A DNA stretch of 64,000 nucleotides from assembly GCA_963771985.1 (NCBI GenBank), contig CAVYVO010000004.1:744001-808000 (forward strand), in the 5' to 3' direction. This DNA comes from Trebonia sp963771985 (GTDB lineage Bacteria; Actinomycetota; Actinomycetes; Streptosporangiales; Streptosporangiaceae). This document shows positions 18,001-26,559 of the stretch, piece by piece. Numbering within the stretch: the first letter of the stretch is position 1; the number at the start of each line of letters is the position of its first letter. Under the pieces are notes generated by a model. That model was not told where the DNA came from. It saw nothing but the letters and a program-made list of their open reading frames with translations, and searched no databases. A program made the translations under genes and the position numbers.

Positions 18001-19368
18001 CTGACTGCCTGGGTGCAAGCCCTTCGCAAGGTCGGGAAGGGCACGGGCAAGTACGCCGCGCACTGGCGCACAGAGGCACAGCGGGCCATGAAGGACGCCC
18101 AGACGGCGGTACCCGTGTGGATCATGCCGGCGCACCGGGTCGTCGAATCCTTCGACGCGGCCGCGAAGTTCGACGTGGTCATCGTGGACGAGAGCTCGCA
18201 GTGCGATCTCTTCGGGCTGGCGGCTCTCAGCATCGCCGACAAGGCGGTCATCGTCGGCGACGACAAGCAGATCAGCCCGCAGGCTATCGGGACCGACGAG
18301 TCAGCAGTCCACGAGCTGATCACCCAGCACATCCCGGACCTTCCCTGGTCCGCGCTGCTGGACATCAAGAGCAGTCTGTACGACCTGGCGAAGATGCGGT
18401 TCCCCGGTGTCATCATGCTCCGCGAGCACTTCCGCTGCCTCCCGGAGATTATCGAGTTCTCCAACCAGCTGGCCTACAACGGCGCCATCCTCCCGCTCCG
18501 GGAGCAGCCAGCGGACCTGTCCTGGCGAAGCGTCATCGACGTTCCCGTCCGCGACGGGTTCCGGGAGCCCGGCACCGACACGAACGAGGCGGAGGCCGGC
18601 TTCATCGTCGGCAAGATCGCCGAACTATGCGGCCGTGCCAGCTATGACGGCAAGACGTTCGGCGTCATCTCGCTCCTCGGCGACGCCCAGGCCGCTCTCA
18701 TCGAGGGGAAGCTCATCGAGGAACTCGGCGAGGCGGAGGTAGAACGGCGCCGGATCCGCTGCGGCAACGCCTACCACTTCCAGGGCGATGAACGGGATGT
18801 CATGTTCCTGTCCCTGGTGGTCGCCGCCGGGGAGGGCCGTCGCGTCGGGGCGATGACGAGAGAGGCGGACCGGCAGCGGATCAACGTCGCGGCCAGCCGG
18901 GCGCGCGACCAGATGTGGTGTGTGCGGTCCGTCTCGGCGGACGAACTGCACCCGGACGACGTCCGCGGCCGCTTCATCCGCTACTGCCAGAACCCGGCGC
19001 GGGTCGATCTGGTGACTGTTTCGGCCACCTTCGATTCCGACTTCGAGCGGGATGTCTACCGGCACATCGTGGCCCGCGGCTACCAGGTCAAGACACAGTT
19101 CCGGGTGGGCCGCTACCGCATCGACCTGGTGGTGGAGGGACAGCGCGGCCGACTGGCGGTCGAACTCGACGGCGACGCCTACCACGGCGCCGACCGCTGG
19201 GAGGAGGACCGGAACCGGCAGGCCATCCTGGAACGGCTCGGCTGGACCTTCCACCGCATCCGGGGAAGCGCCTACTACCGCGACCCCGGCGAGGCGCTGA
19301 CCAGCCTCTGGGAGCGGCTGGAATCCCTCGGTATCCGCCCGGCCGGCGAGGTTGCTACGGCGCGATAA
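15064..19368 (+). CDS. SF1 helicase fused to a C-terminal restriction-endonuclease-like domain
   Basis: This 1434-residue protein combines a superfamily 1 (Upf1/Dna2-like) helicase with a nuclease. Walker A GPPGTGKTHTIANL lies near residue 369 and Walker B VIVDESSQCDLF near 1040. Motif III is VGDDKQISP, motif IV HFRCLPEII, motif V YHFQGDERDV, and motif VI RINVAASRARDQ lies near 1271. Between Walker A and B is a long helical insert. From about residue 1327 the protein reads FERDVYRHIVARGYQ, RIDLVVEGQRG, VELDGDAYHG, the pattern of the MTES_1575/Vsr-like endonuclease fold. The first 350 residues are unrecognised. Start is TTG 15064 behind a strong GGGGAG. The architecture and the position next to mobile DNA suggest anti-phage or anti-plasmid defence, which is inference; DNA repair is the alternative. 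Confidence 0.85.
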   Translation: MTDNDPVVQSRVVRLLEYLEAVRGLKEQPVRDVADYRDKRWWAGDIPDHPSCAVTPTGAEPWLRVSKARIPPPPPVPAEIEGYLVTGVTDPERAPRFAEDFRETFAGAPDEAERLENILRDYVDGPWVAWTPPAKVALRARELYDDLFHLRLRLQRDSALIELVWGHGVLSWDVNGARIVHPLITTQVQLSFDAETGSITVEPEALVPHRMDIDLLQGLKLDGFDLLLDVREGFRNAPAGPFDPENRILYERLLTPLSQDGGIVDAAMPVTPDATPRITATWVLMVRRRSTLYRRFFSGLRDALESGELDVPAPLVAVVADEPSKLDRGSAAEPWHPATERLLMPLPTNPEQEAVARRLAEHRGVTVQGPPGTGKTHTIANLISHLVGHGKRVLVTSQKEQALAVLRDKIPESIRDLSVAVLGASATSLAQLDQSVQAIYENAVALDHGPARARISSLDTRLTEIQRDIGSLRGRISASIARERDSYTVGTATHTPSTLGKWLAAHESELGYIPDEMAPGDACPLSAAEFAELCQLAKSLAPADRAEARLPLPQAASLPTPAQLASAAAELRDVRDRLAGTESVIQDRVALERLGQDELLALIDSVERASKRLEQLEQPWLATIRGELRNAAFAAGWRDQIKAVREGIEELATWRNRLLGHAIALPGEGLPSKELIVQLEQIRGRFAAGRGVSKTFHRDLYRIREACLVDEEPPRSADDVDLCIMEARSRRRRYELIRRWNDAVGRVGGPVLAAATVFPEYELTEHVAGLDRAFGWEEGEWYSLRDRLHASGVRSPRVPASGDLASLAGTLRVAALHVREKELSGWLDSLLKYLADGVAQPRASSLWRALLEAFTVSAWDRWGQVVDEVRRLSELTGGVARFDDLAGRLALVAPLWAGRIAGSGGEESVTGPAGTMSRAWEWRQADTWLRAITSADDPAVLQLQLETKLRSAERVTAELAAESAWLGVAERLSDSERRALTAWVQALRKVGKGTGKYAAHWRTEAQRAMKDAQTAVPVWIMPAHRVVESFDAAAKFDVVIVDESSQCDLFGLAALSIADKAVIVGDDKQISPQAIGTDESAVHELITQHIPDLPWSALLDIKSSLYDLAKMRFPGVIMLREHFRCLPEIIEFSNQLAYNGAILPLREQPADLSWRSVIDVPVRDGFREPGTDTNEAEAGFIVGKIAELCGRASYDGKTFGVISLLGDAQAALIEGKLIEELGEAEVERRRIRCGNAYHFQGDERDVMFLSLVVAAGEGRRVGAMTREADRQRINVAASRARDQMWCVRSVSADELHPDDVRGRFIRYCQNPARVDLVTVSATFDSDFERDVYRHIVARGYQVKTQFRVGRYRIDLVVEGQRGRLAVELDGDAYHGADRWEEDRNRQAILERLGWTFHRIRGSAYYRDPGEALTSLWERLESLGIRPAGEVATAR

Positions 19369-19512
19369 CCGCGGGGTAACCGCGCGATATACCCGCCTTA
19401 CGGTGATTGAGCGAGTAGCGTTGTGGCAGCGGCGACATGAACAGCCGGAAGAGAACAAGATTGCTCGGCACACGGAGTCCCCTGCGCGTACTAGCCCTCA
19501 GGAGGAACAGCA

Positions 19513-21243
19513 GTGTTCTCGTCCCATGCCGGGAAGCTGATCGCAGGCAAAGCAGTGTACGGGGCGACCTGCCTCGCCGCGGCGGTGACGCTCGTCATAT
19601 CGGGCTACGCCCACAAGGTGGTCAGTCTGGTCGGCATGACCGGCCAGGGCATCACCATCAACAACAGCCCCTCGGTCGGTCAGATGAACATCCTGGTGAT
19701 GGGCCTGGAGAGCCGGACCGACTATCAGGGGAACACGCTGCCGAACAGCCTGCTGACCGCCATGCACGCGGGCAACGCGTCCGCCGTCTCGGCGGGGGAC
19801 GTTGGCGCCCAGGACACCAACACGCTGATCCTGATCCATATCTACCCTGGCGGGCAACGGGCGGTCGGCTTCTCGATCCCCCGTGATGACCTGGTCACCT
19901 ACCCGCACGCCACCTACGACGGCATCACCCAGGGGAAGATCGACCAGGCCTACGACTTCGCCTATAACCAGTCCCTGGGCCAGACCTACGGGTCGTCCAT
20001 GAGCCAGGACGAGCGCTACCTCGAGGCGAACCAGGCGGGCCAGACGTTCGAGATCGCCACGGTAGAGGCGGTCACCGGGGTTCCCATCAGTCACTTCGTC
20101 GAGGTGAACCTGGCTGGCTTCTACTACCTGGCCCAGGCGTTCGGCGGCATCGAGGTGTGCATTAGGCCAGCGCCTGCCCAGGGCGGCCTCCCCGCCGGAG
20201 CGAACCTGACCGACTACGACCCGCTCACCGGCACCGACAACTCGGGATTCAACGCGTACCACGACGGCTACAACCGCAAGAAAGGTGGCGCGCAGTACCT
20301 GCACCTGTCATCGGCGCAGTCGCTGGCGTACGTCCGGTCGCGTGACACACTCCCCGGGGTCGACATAGGCCGTACGAAACGGCAGCAGGCCGTGATCGAT
20401 TACGTGATCTGGGAACTGAAGCACAGGGGCGTGTTCAGCGATCTCAGCACGCTCAATTCCCTTCTCGGCACCGCGAGCAAGTACCTCATCACAGACAAGA
20501 CGTTCAACCCGTTCGAGTTCGCGACCGACATGAGCGCGCTCACCGGCCGCCACATAGTGTTCGACACGCTGCCGTTCGCCAATCAGGTGAACGACATGCC
20601 GCTCAACGGCTCGGCGCAGGACGTCAACATCATCAACGTGCCTTACCTGCACAACTACGTGCGAAACGCGTTCTATCCGCCGTCTGTCACCCCCGTGACC
20701 GAGAAGACCGCGGCGAAAGCCAGCACCAAGAAGACCGCCTCGATCCCAGCGCCTTCGACGGTCACGGTGGACGTATACAACGGCAGCGGCACGCCCGGGC
20801 TGGCCGGCGAAGTCTCACAGGCGCTCACCGCCATCGGCTACAAGGCCGGCGCTGTCGCCAACGCGTCACAGCAGTCGCAGACTCTTGAGTCGGCCACACA
20901 GGTGTTCTACGGCGACGGAGCGTCGGCGAACGCGGCGAGCATCGCGGCCAAGTTCGGCGCGAAGGCAACGGCGCTGACATCCCTGTCCGCCGGTCACGTT
21001 GAGGTGCTGCTCGGCTCGACCGTGACCGAGGTGCCCGCAGGGCTCGCGTCGTCCAGCACGTCGACCTCGAGCACCGGGTCCGCTGGCACCGCGTCCACGA
21101 GCACAGAGTCCGCGGGCACGCAGGCCTCGGGTGCCTCGTCTTCGCCTTCCCCCTCGTCAACGGCGGGCGCTGACAACGGCGCGACGGGCGGCGCTGTCAC
21201 AGTCGGGGCGAACGCGAAGTTCGGAATCCCCTGCGTCTACTGA
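19513..21243 (+). CDS. LytR-CpsA-Psr (LCP) family protein with LytR_C domain
   Basis: This 576-residue membrane-anchored LCP protein has one N-terminal membrane segment (residues about 10-30). It then has an LCP catalytic domain (about 55-340) with the family's QDTNTLILIHI, FSIPRDDLV and the arginine-rich LAYVRSRDTLPGVDIGR motif that binds polyprenyl pyrophosphate. A LytR_C domain (VDVYNGSGTPGLA, about residues 415-500) and a serine/threonine-rich tail follow. LCP proteins transfer glycopolymers from lipid carriers to peptidoglycan outside the cell. GTG 19513 has a GGAGGA 8 bp upstream. A 5-bp hairpin (21242-21254) follows the stop. Confidence 0.92.
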   Translation: MFSSHAGKLIAGKAVYGATCLAAAVTLVISGYAHKVVSLVGMTGQGITINNSPSVGQMNILVMGLESRTDYQGNTLPNSLLTAMHAGNASAVSAGDVGAQDTNTLILIHIYPGGQRAVGFSIPRDDLVTYPHATYDGITQGKIDQAYDFAYNQSLGQTYGSSMSQDERYLEANQAGQTFEIATVEAVTGVPISHFVEVNLAGFYYLAQAFGGIEVCIRPAPAQGGLPAGANLTDYDPLTGTDNSGFNAYHDGYNRKKGGAQYLHLSSAQSLAYVRSRDTLPGVDIGRTKRQQAVIDYVIWELKHRGVFSDLSTLNSLLGTASKYLITDKTFNPFEFATDMSALTGRHIVFDTLPFANQVNDMPLNGSAQDVNIINVPYLHNYVRNAFYPPSVTPVTEKTAAKASTKKTASIPAPSTVTVDVYNGSGTPGLAGEVSQALTAIGYKAGAVANASQQSQTLESATQVFYGDGASANAASIAAKFGAKATALTSLSAGHVEVLLGSTVTEVPAGLASSSTSTSSTGSAGTASTSTESAGTQASGASSSPSPSSTAGADNGATGGAVTVGANAKFGIPCVY

Positions 21244-21889
21244 AGCGATGCTTCTTAACCGCGTCACATCGATTTATGCCAAAGTCTCCGTGAGCCCCTC
21301 GCCACCGTGGACTGGGCGCCTCGCTGGGCGCGCAGGCGCACGGGGAATGCTGGCTTGCCTGCCGGGGGCGCAGGCCAAGCTGACCGCGGTCAACGCCGTG
21401 GTGCTTCCGCGTTCACCGCCCAGTCCTGCTACGAGCCGGACTGGCACCTGTAGCTGCGGCGGCTGCACCTGCCAGTCCCCGCCCCCGCTCACGGAAGAAC
21501 AGAAGACCCAGCTGCGCCGCACCCTTCTGTCCCTGGCCGCCGACGCCATGTCCGGCCCGGACGCCTCGCCGCCTACACCCCGACGGCACCAGCGAAGCCC
21601 GCAGCCCCCAGGGCGAGATCCTGCGCAGTCACGGGCCGCCCTCCGCTCGAGCGGGCTAACCCCCGCCCCAGGTACTTCTGGACCACCCGGAAGCAGGCAA
21701 GTGACTTCGCGGCACATTGCGTCACATCGCACAATCAAAATTCTTTAGGCTCCTCTCTGCACACACATGATCAAATACCCCTATCGGACGACAACCGCAA
21801 TGTGTTAACCCGCAATCCTTATTGCCGCTTACCCTTCTGACGAGTTACGTTCGACCAAGAGGTGATTACCTAAGGTCGGCGGGTGGGCG
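21244..21889. other. Intergenic region between LCP and Mrr-like genes
   Basis: No complete gene is visible in these 646 bp. A short stem GAAGC-GAT-GCTTC (21242-21254) overlaps the LCP stop and may help termination. Short in-frame pieces at about 21420-21460 (ending SCYEPDWHL then stop) and 21490-21560 (LTEEQKTQLRRTLLSL) read a little like protein but have no start or known family. They are probably debris or chance. GC content drops after 21710 towards the Mrr-like gene. Confidence 0.35.
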
Positions 21890-23458
21890 ATGACACGCAG
21901 TTCGGGGTCGCCAGGTTCGTATCGGGAATGGGAAGCCGCGCGCCTTGCCGAGCAACGGGCGCAAAAGAAGGCTGAGCAAGAACGCAGGCAGCATGATCGC
22001 GAGCGTGCCGCCGCCGAGTCAGCTGCCCGGGATGCAGAGGCCGTTAGCAAGACCAACGCCCTCGACCAGCGGGTGGCGGAGTTGCAAAATCTGCTCCGGT
22101 CGTCCTTGACCAGAGATCCGCGGGTCAGCTTTGCCTCGCTTAAGCGCCAAGTGGTGGTTAAGCCTCTGAACCTCGGGTCGCTAGCAACCCCGATTCCAAC
22201 TCCTAGCTGGACAGATTTCGAGCCTGAAGCTCCTCGCGGACTACAACGGATGTTCGGCGGTACCCAGCGATATCAGGCTGCATACGAGGAGGCGAAAAAG
22301 TCTTTCACCCAGGCCCAAGAAGATCACGGACGTCAGGAAGCCGCCAGGCGGCGGCAGGTCACCGAGGCGGAAGCGTCCAGGGACAGGAAGATCGCCGAGG
22401 CGAAGCGTGAGGTAGCAGCGCACAACGCGCACATTGACGAACTGGCCGCTGGCTTTCGGGAACATGACCGGTTCGCGGTCAGCGAGTACGTGCAGCTGCT
22501 CCTGGACCGGTCCCCGTATCCGTCAGGTTTCCCTGCCGAGCGGCACGCTGGCTACGTACCCGAGTCGTCGCTGCTGGCCGTGGAGTGGTACCTGCCAACC
22601 ATAGACATCGTGCCGGAGTACAAGGCGTTCCGGCACATCAAGACCCGCAAGGTTGTGGAGCCGGTCAAGCGGCAACCCGGCGAGGTGCAGCAGCTCTATC
22701 TGAGCGTCATTGCCCAGGTCGCGCTCCGGACAGTGCGTGAGGTCTTCGGCGCTACGCCGGAGGACATGGTCAGCACGGTCGTCTTCAACGGCCTCGTCAG
22801 CACTATCGATCCCCGTACCGGAGGCGTTATTCAGCCGCACTTCATCACGCTGCGGGCCCCCCGTGAGGAGTTCGCGAGGCTGGTCCTGGACCAGCCTAAG
22901 TTCAGTCCCGTCGCGTGCGTCCGCCGGTACTTCTACGCTGACGTCTCCGAGCATCCGGAAGAGCTGATCCCAGTTGAGCCGGTGATGCATTTCAGCATGG
23001 CCGATCCGCGCATTATCCAGCCCATCGATGTTCTATCCAGCATAGACAAGCGGCCAAATCTCCTAGAGCTCACGCCCAGCGAGTTCGAGGCATTCATCCA
23101 GAATCTCTTCACAAAGATGGGCCTGGACACGAAGCTCTATCGGGCCGGCGGCGATGGCGGCATTGACTGCATGGCCTACGACCCCGATCCCATCAAAGGC
23201 GGGAAGATCGCCGTTCAGGCAAAGCTGTACACCCGGACCGTCGCGCCGACCCATGTCCGTGACCTGTGGGGCACTGTTCAGCACGAGGGCGCGACCAAAG
23301 GGATCATGATTACCACGTCCGGCTACGGCCCGGATAGTTACAAGTTCGCTGCCGGTAAGCCACTGAGCCTGATCGACGGCACTGGCCTGCTCGCTCTCTG
23401 CCAGCAATGGGGAATCCCGGCCCGCATTCTCAACACCGGGCCACGCAAGAACCCCTGA
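21890..23458 (+). CDS. Mrr-like restriction endonuclease with long coiled-coil N-terminus
   Basis: In this 522-residue protein, residues about 10-65 and 135-185 are rich in E, K, R, A and Q and read as coiled coils. A middle region (about 190-395) is unrecognised. The C-terminus (about 396-515) is an Mrr-type endonuclease domain: LTPSEFEAFIQNLFTKMG, the catalytic aspartate in GGDGGIDCMAYD and QAKLY (the QxK of the family), then GIMITTSGYG. Mrr proteins cleave modified or foreign DNA. GC content is visibly lower than in neighbours, a sign of transfer. ATG 21890 is used; GTG 21882 in another frame is not. It may form part of a defence patch with the helicase-nuclease 2.5 kb upstream, although the LCP gene separates them. 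Confidence 0.82.
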   Translation: MTRSSGSPGSYREWEAARLAEQRAQKKAEQERRQHDRERAAAESAARDAEAVSKTNALDQRVAELQNLLRSSLTRDPRVSFASLKRQVVVKPLNLGSLATPIPTPSWTDFEPEAPRGLQRMFGGTQRYQAAYEEAKKSFTQAQEDHGRQEAARRRQVTEAEASRDRKIAEAKREVAAHNAHIDELAAGFREHDRFAVSEYVQLLLDRSPYPSGFPAERHAGYVPESSLLAVEWYLPTIDIVPEYKAFRHIKTRKVVEPVKRQPGEVQQLYLSVIAQVALRTVREVFGATPEDMVSTVVFNGLVSTIDPRTGGVIQPHFITLRAPREEFARLVLDQPKFSPVACVRRYFYADVSEHPEELIPVEPVMHFSMADPRIIQPIDVLSSIDKRPNLLELTPSEFEAFIQNLFTKMGLDTKLYRAGGDGGIDCMAYDPDPIKGGKIAVQAKLYTRTVAPTHVRDLWGTVQHEGATKGIMITTSGYGPDSYKFAAGKPLSLIDGTGLLALCQQWGIPARILNTGPRKNP

Positions 23459-23495
23459 CATCAAGCCCCAAGCATCGCCTGCGCACTGGGAGAAT

Positions 23496-23513
23496 GTCGA
23501 TTGCGCAATCGAC
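23496..23513. repeat. Dispersed 18-bp palindrome, copy 1
   Basis: The sequence GTCGATTGCGCAATCGAC is a perfect palindrome in the 76-bp gap between the convergent Mrr-like and LLM genes. Related copies occur at 30330, 30361, 34454, 34485, 34527 and 49997. At this site it could act as a bidirectional terminator stem, but there is no T-run, and other copies lie upstream of genes. Confidence 0.8.
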
Positions 23514-23534
23514 CCGGTCGCGTTGGCGCACGGT

Positions 23535-24389
23535 TCAGCTGAGGCCCAGGCGGCGGGCGAATGACGACATCTCGGCCCGCATTCCCGCCAGTTCCGTTGA
23601 TCCGGGGCCGACGACCAGCCGGGTGACGCCCTGGCTGGCCCGTGCCTTGACTTCATCGACCGTCATGTCGATCTGTCCCCAGCGGGTGTATTCAAGCGCC
23701 GCGGGGTCCCGCCCGGCCGCGGCAGATTCTGCCCGCATCACGGCGATCTGCTCCGCACGCTGCTCCAGCGTCAGCCTGCCACCGGGGAAGTAGCCGTCGC
23801 CACGGCGGCCCGCCCGCCGGGCAGCAGCCAGGCTCGATCCGCCGACATGGACAGGCAGGATGCGCCCGTCATGCGGCTTAGGGAAGCTGCAGGCCGCGGC
23901 AAGGGTGAAGAACTCCCCCTGGAAGCTGACGCCTGCCGCGTCCCCGCTCCACAGCAGCCGCAACACGTCGATTGCCTCGTCAGCCCGCCGGCCACGGGTG
24001 GCGAAGTCGACGCCGGCCGCGGCGGCCTCGCCGGGCAGCACGCCCAGGCCGACCGTCAGAAGGCTCATCCGGCCCCGCGAGAGCACGTCGATCGTCGCGA
24101 GCCGCTTGGCCAGCACGACCGGGTGGTGATAGGGCAGCAGCAGCACCGCCGTGCCGAGCAGTAGCGTACTGGTCGCCGCCGCGACGTACGCCAGGCAGTC
24201 CAGCGGATCGGCGACCGCCAGATCCGGCGGGAACGCCACCGGGCCCACGGCCGCCCCCGGGTACATCACGATATGCTCGGGCACGCAGAAGGATTCGAAA
24301 CCGCATTCCTCGGCATGCCGCGCCACCGCGGCCATCAGATCGGGATCGGCGCCGTAGTACGCCGTGTTGTAGGCCAGCCCGAACTTCAC
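23535..24389 (-). CDS. LLM-class (luciferase-like) F420-type oxidoreductase
   Basis: This is a 284-residue luciferase-like monooxygenase-fold protein, very likely of the F420-dependent group. Visible features are MKFGLAYNTAYYGADP at the start, the CVPEHIVMYPG segment, RLATIDVLSRGRMSLLTVGLG, and the C-terminal GVTRLVVGPGS. The substrate is unknown. The start is GTG 24389, which puts the conserved KFGLAYNT at the N-terminus with GGAAGG upstream; a longer frame to 24446 is less likely. It follows the gene at 24427-25050 by 37 bp on the same strand and is probably co-transcribed with it. Confidence 0.85.
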   Translation of the reverse strand: MKFGLAYNTAYYGADPDLMAAVARHAEECGFESFCVPEHIVMYPGAAVGPVAFPPDLAVADPLDCLAYVAAATSTLLLGTAVLLLPYHHPVVLAKRLATIDVLSRGRMSLLTVGLGVLPGEAAAAGVDFATRGRRADEAIDVLRLLWSGDAAGVSFQGEFFTLAAACSFPKPHDGRILPVHVGGSSLAAARRAGRRGDGYFPGGRLTLEQRAEQIAVMRAESAAAGRDPAALEYTRWGQIDMTVDEVKARASQGVTRLVVGPGSTELAGMRAEMSSFARRLGLS

Positions 24390-24426
24390 GTCATTCCGCC
24401 TTCCCGAGATTAGTGCCCAACATGGC

Positions 24427-25050
24427 TCATTCGGATGGCGGCCCATCTCGGTACGCGGACTCGGATGCGCCGAGCAGGTTCAGGTAGCCGTAAACGGCGT
24501 CCCATAGCTCGTGTTCGGGATAGCGGCCGCCGCCGCGGTGGTCCCGGCGCCACTCGTAGTCCCAGTACGAGTCGTGGACCTGGCGCAGGTGGCGGAGCGC
24601 GGCGTCTAGTTCATCGCGTACCTGCAGGCGCTCGTCGACGGGCGAGGCGGTCAGGCGGCGGAGGCCGGAAAAGCGGCGTTCGGCCAGGGCGTCGAGAGTT
24701 TCCGTGTCGGGACCGTCCTGGGACCAGATCCGGACGGGCGAGCGGACGTAGTGGTTCCACACCGGGTCCAGGTAGGAGCGCCACCAGTACTCGTAACCGC
24801 CCTTGCTCAGCCGCAGCATGTCGGCCAGCCATTCGGTTCCGTGGGGTGACGAACCCCATGGCACCTCCTCGGGCGGCAGCCGGATGACGCCGACGACCTG
24901 CACCTCTTCCAGTGGATCGGCGCCCTCCAGCACGTCGCCGAACGCGTACATCGCGACTAGGAACGGCTCATCCTCCGGAGGCCAGTCGCCGATCCACTCG
25001 CACTTATCGGCGAGGAGCCTGAGCTTCTCTACCGCGCGCTTGTACCGCAT
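24427..25050 (-). CDS. Conserved-looking protein of unknown function
   Basis: This is a 207-residue soluble, acidic, tryptophan-rich protein (YWWRSYLDPVWNHYVRS, HDSYWDYEWRRDH). I do not recognise a catalytic motif or a named domain with certainty. Codon use is typical of the chromosome, and the ATG at 25050 gives a clean N-terminus (MRYKRAVEKLRLLADK). The gene stands first in a probable two-gene unit with the LLM oxidoreductase. No signal peptide or membrane helix is present. Confidence 0.7.
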   Translation of the reverse strand: MRYKRAVEKLRLLADKCEWIGDWPPEDEPFLVAMYAFGDVLEGADPLEEVQVVGVIRLPPEEVPWGSSPHGTEWLADMLRLSKGGYEYWWRSYLDPVWNHYVRSPVRIWSQDGPDTETLDALAERRFSGLRRLTASPVDERLQVRDELDAALRHLRQVHDSYWDYEWRRDHRGGGRYPEHELWDAVYGYLNLLGASESAYRDGPPSE

Positions 25051-25244
25051 ACGTCATATCGTGCCAGCACGCGGAACGCCCTGGAGGGTGGTCATGCCGC
25101 GGCACATTCCTGATCGCGACGGTCAGTCCCTTGGCAGCGTGCGGGGAAGCCCGAGGCGGCGAAAGACGTCCACGTGGCCCTAGGTGGCCGGCTGCCGTTG
25201 CTGGGCGAACCTCATGTCCACCCCGACGGGAGCGTCGAGTTCGT

Positions 25245-26438
25245 CTACGACACGAATCCGGCCACATTACGCGCGGTCGATGAGACCTGGGTGAGGTGGA
25301 TGCCCACGTCGGCCGGCGTGGTCTTCAGCAGCGCACTGGTTCCTATGCCGAGCTGCCCGTAGTTGTTGCTGCCCCACGCCCACAGCCGGCCCTGCCGGTC
25401 GATCGCGTAACAGGCATAACCGCCGGAGTTCACTTTCACGAAGGTCACGGCCGCCGGAGCATGGACGCGCACCGGGACGTCGCTGCTGGCAGTGCTGCCG
25501 TCGCCGAGCTGACCGGTCTTGTTGGCGCTCCAGCTCCAGACCGAGCCGTTGGCGAGGATCGCGATGGTCTGGCCGTTGCCGGCGCTGCTGCCGCCCTGGG
25601 ATACCTGGCGGACCGCGGCCTGAAGGCGGACCTTGACCGGCACGTCGCTGTTGGCGGTGCTGCCGTCGCCCAGCTGGCCCGCGGCGTTGTAGCCCCAGTC
25701 GTAGTAGGCGCCGTTGCTGAGCAGCGCGCCCGAGCCGTTCCACGAGGAGGTGAGCGCGACGACGCGCGTCCTGGCGGGCAGGCCGGTGACGCGGGCCGGC
25801 TTCGGGCTGTCACCCGTCGAGCCGGTGCCGAGCGCGCCGTCGGTGCCGCTGCCGCAGGCATATACCCTGCCCTTGGCATAGAACAGCGAGTGGCCTCGCG
25901 CGCCGGTGGCCAGCGTCACGCCGCCCAGCGGGAGCTGCTGCGGCCGGAGTTCGGCCGGGCCCGGCAGGCACAGGTCGCCGTCGAGGTTGAAGCCCCAGCC
26001 CCACGCGTGGCCGCGGGAGTCGATCGCGAGGCCGCCGTCGAACGGCATCGGGTTCGGCAGCGCGCCGATCCGGACGCCGGCCGGGAAGCTGACCCGGACC
26101 GCCCGGACGCTGTAGGGGCTCGTCGTGCCGTTGCCGAGCTCGCCATAGTTGTCCACGCCCCAGGCCCAGACCTCCCCGTTCGAGGTCAGCGCGTAGCCGT
26201 CGGAGTTCGAGGTCGCGATCTGCACGACCTTCCCCTTGATGCCGGCCACAGGGACCGGAGTGGTGCGCTCCAGCTGTTTGACCGCGCCCAGGCTTCCCGG
26301 CACGCCCCACCGGTAGACGGTGGTGGCGGATGAGTTAGCTGAACTGGCCGCGGCGGCACTCACGCCGCTGCCGTACCAGGTGCCGAACGCCAGCGGCGCT
26401 GCCAGCACAATGGCTATAGCGGTCTGCCTGTGCCTCAT
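25245..26438 (-). CDS. Secreted RCC1-repeat beta-propeller protein
   Basis: This 397-residue exported protein has a signal peptide (residues about 5-31, AIAIVLAAPLAFGTWYGSGVSAAAA). The mature part consists of RCC1-type repeats recognisable by WAWGxNxxGQLGxGT blocks: WAWGVDNYGELGNGTT, WGWGFNLDGDL, DWGYNAAGQLGDGS, WSANKTGQLGDGS and WAWGSNNYGQLGIGT. These form a seven-bladed propeller used for protein binding. In bacteria secreted RCC1 proteins are of unknown role. The gene is single, with 121 bp of spacer before the LuxR remnant. Confidence 0.88.
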   Translation of the reverse strand: MRHRQTAIAIVLAAPLAFGTWYGSGVSAAAASSANSSATTVYRWGVPGSLGAVKQLERTTPVPVAGIKGKVVQIATSNSDGYALTSNGEVWAWGVDNYGELGNGTTSPYSVRAVRVSFPAGVRIGALPNPMPFDGGLAIDSRGHAWGWGFNLDGDLCLPGPAELRPQQLPLGGVTLATGARGHSLFYAKGRVYACGSGTDGALGTGSTGDSPKPARVTGLPARTRVVALTSSWNGSGALLSNGAYYDWGYNAAGQLGDGSTANSDVPVKVRLQAAVRQVSQGGSSAGNGQTIAILANGSVWSWSANKTGQLGDGSTASSDVPVRVHAPAAVTFVKVNSGGYACYAIDRQGRLWAWGSNNYGQLGIGTSALLKTTPADVGIHLTQVSSTARNVAGFVS

Positions 26439-26559
26439 GTCGCGGTCCCTCCTCGCTTCGGGTCACAGCTCGCGACCCATGGTCTGCGCCGTGACCGCCC
26501 GTGTCATCCGTCCACGCGACCGATTTCGTCTCCGACTGCAGCAGTAGCGGGTCGTGCCG

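Noticed and set aside
25114..25362. Short plus-strand frame with LGGRLPLLGEPHVHPDG and VEFVYDTNPATLRAV
   Set aside because: The first 50 codons read somewhat like protein, but there is no family match, no good start, and the end runs antisense into the RCC1 gene; kept as a possible remnant only.
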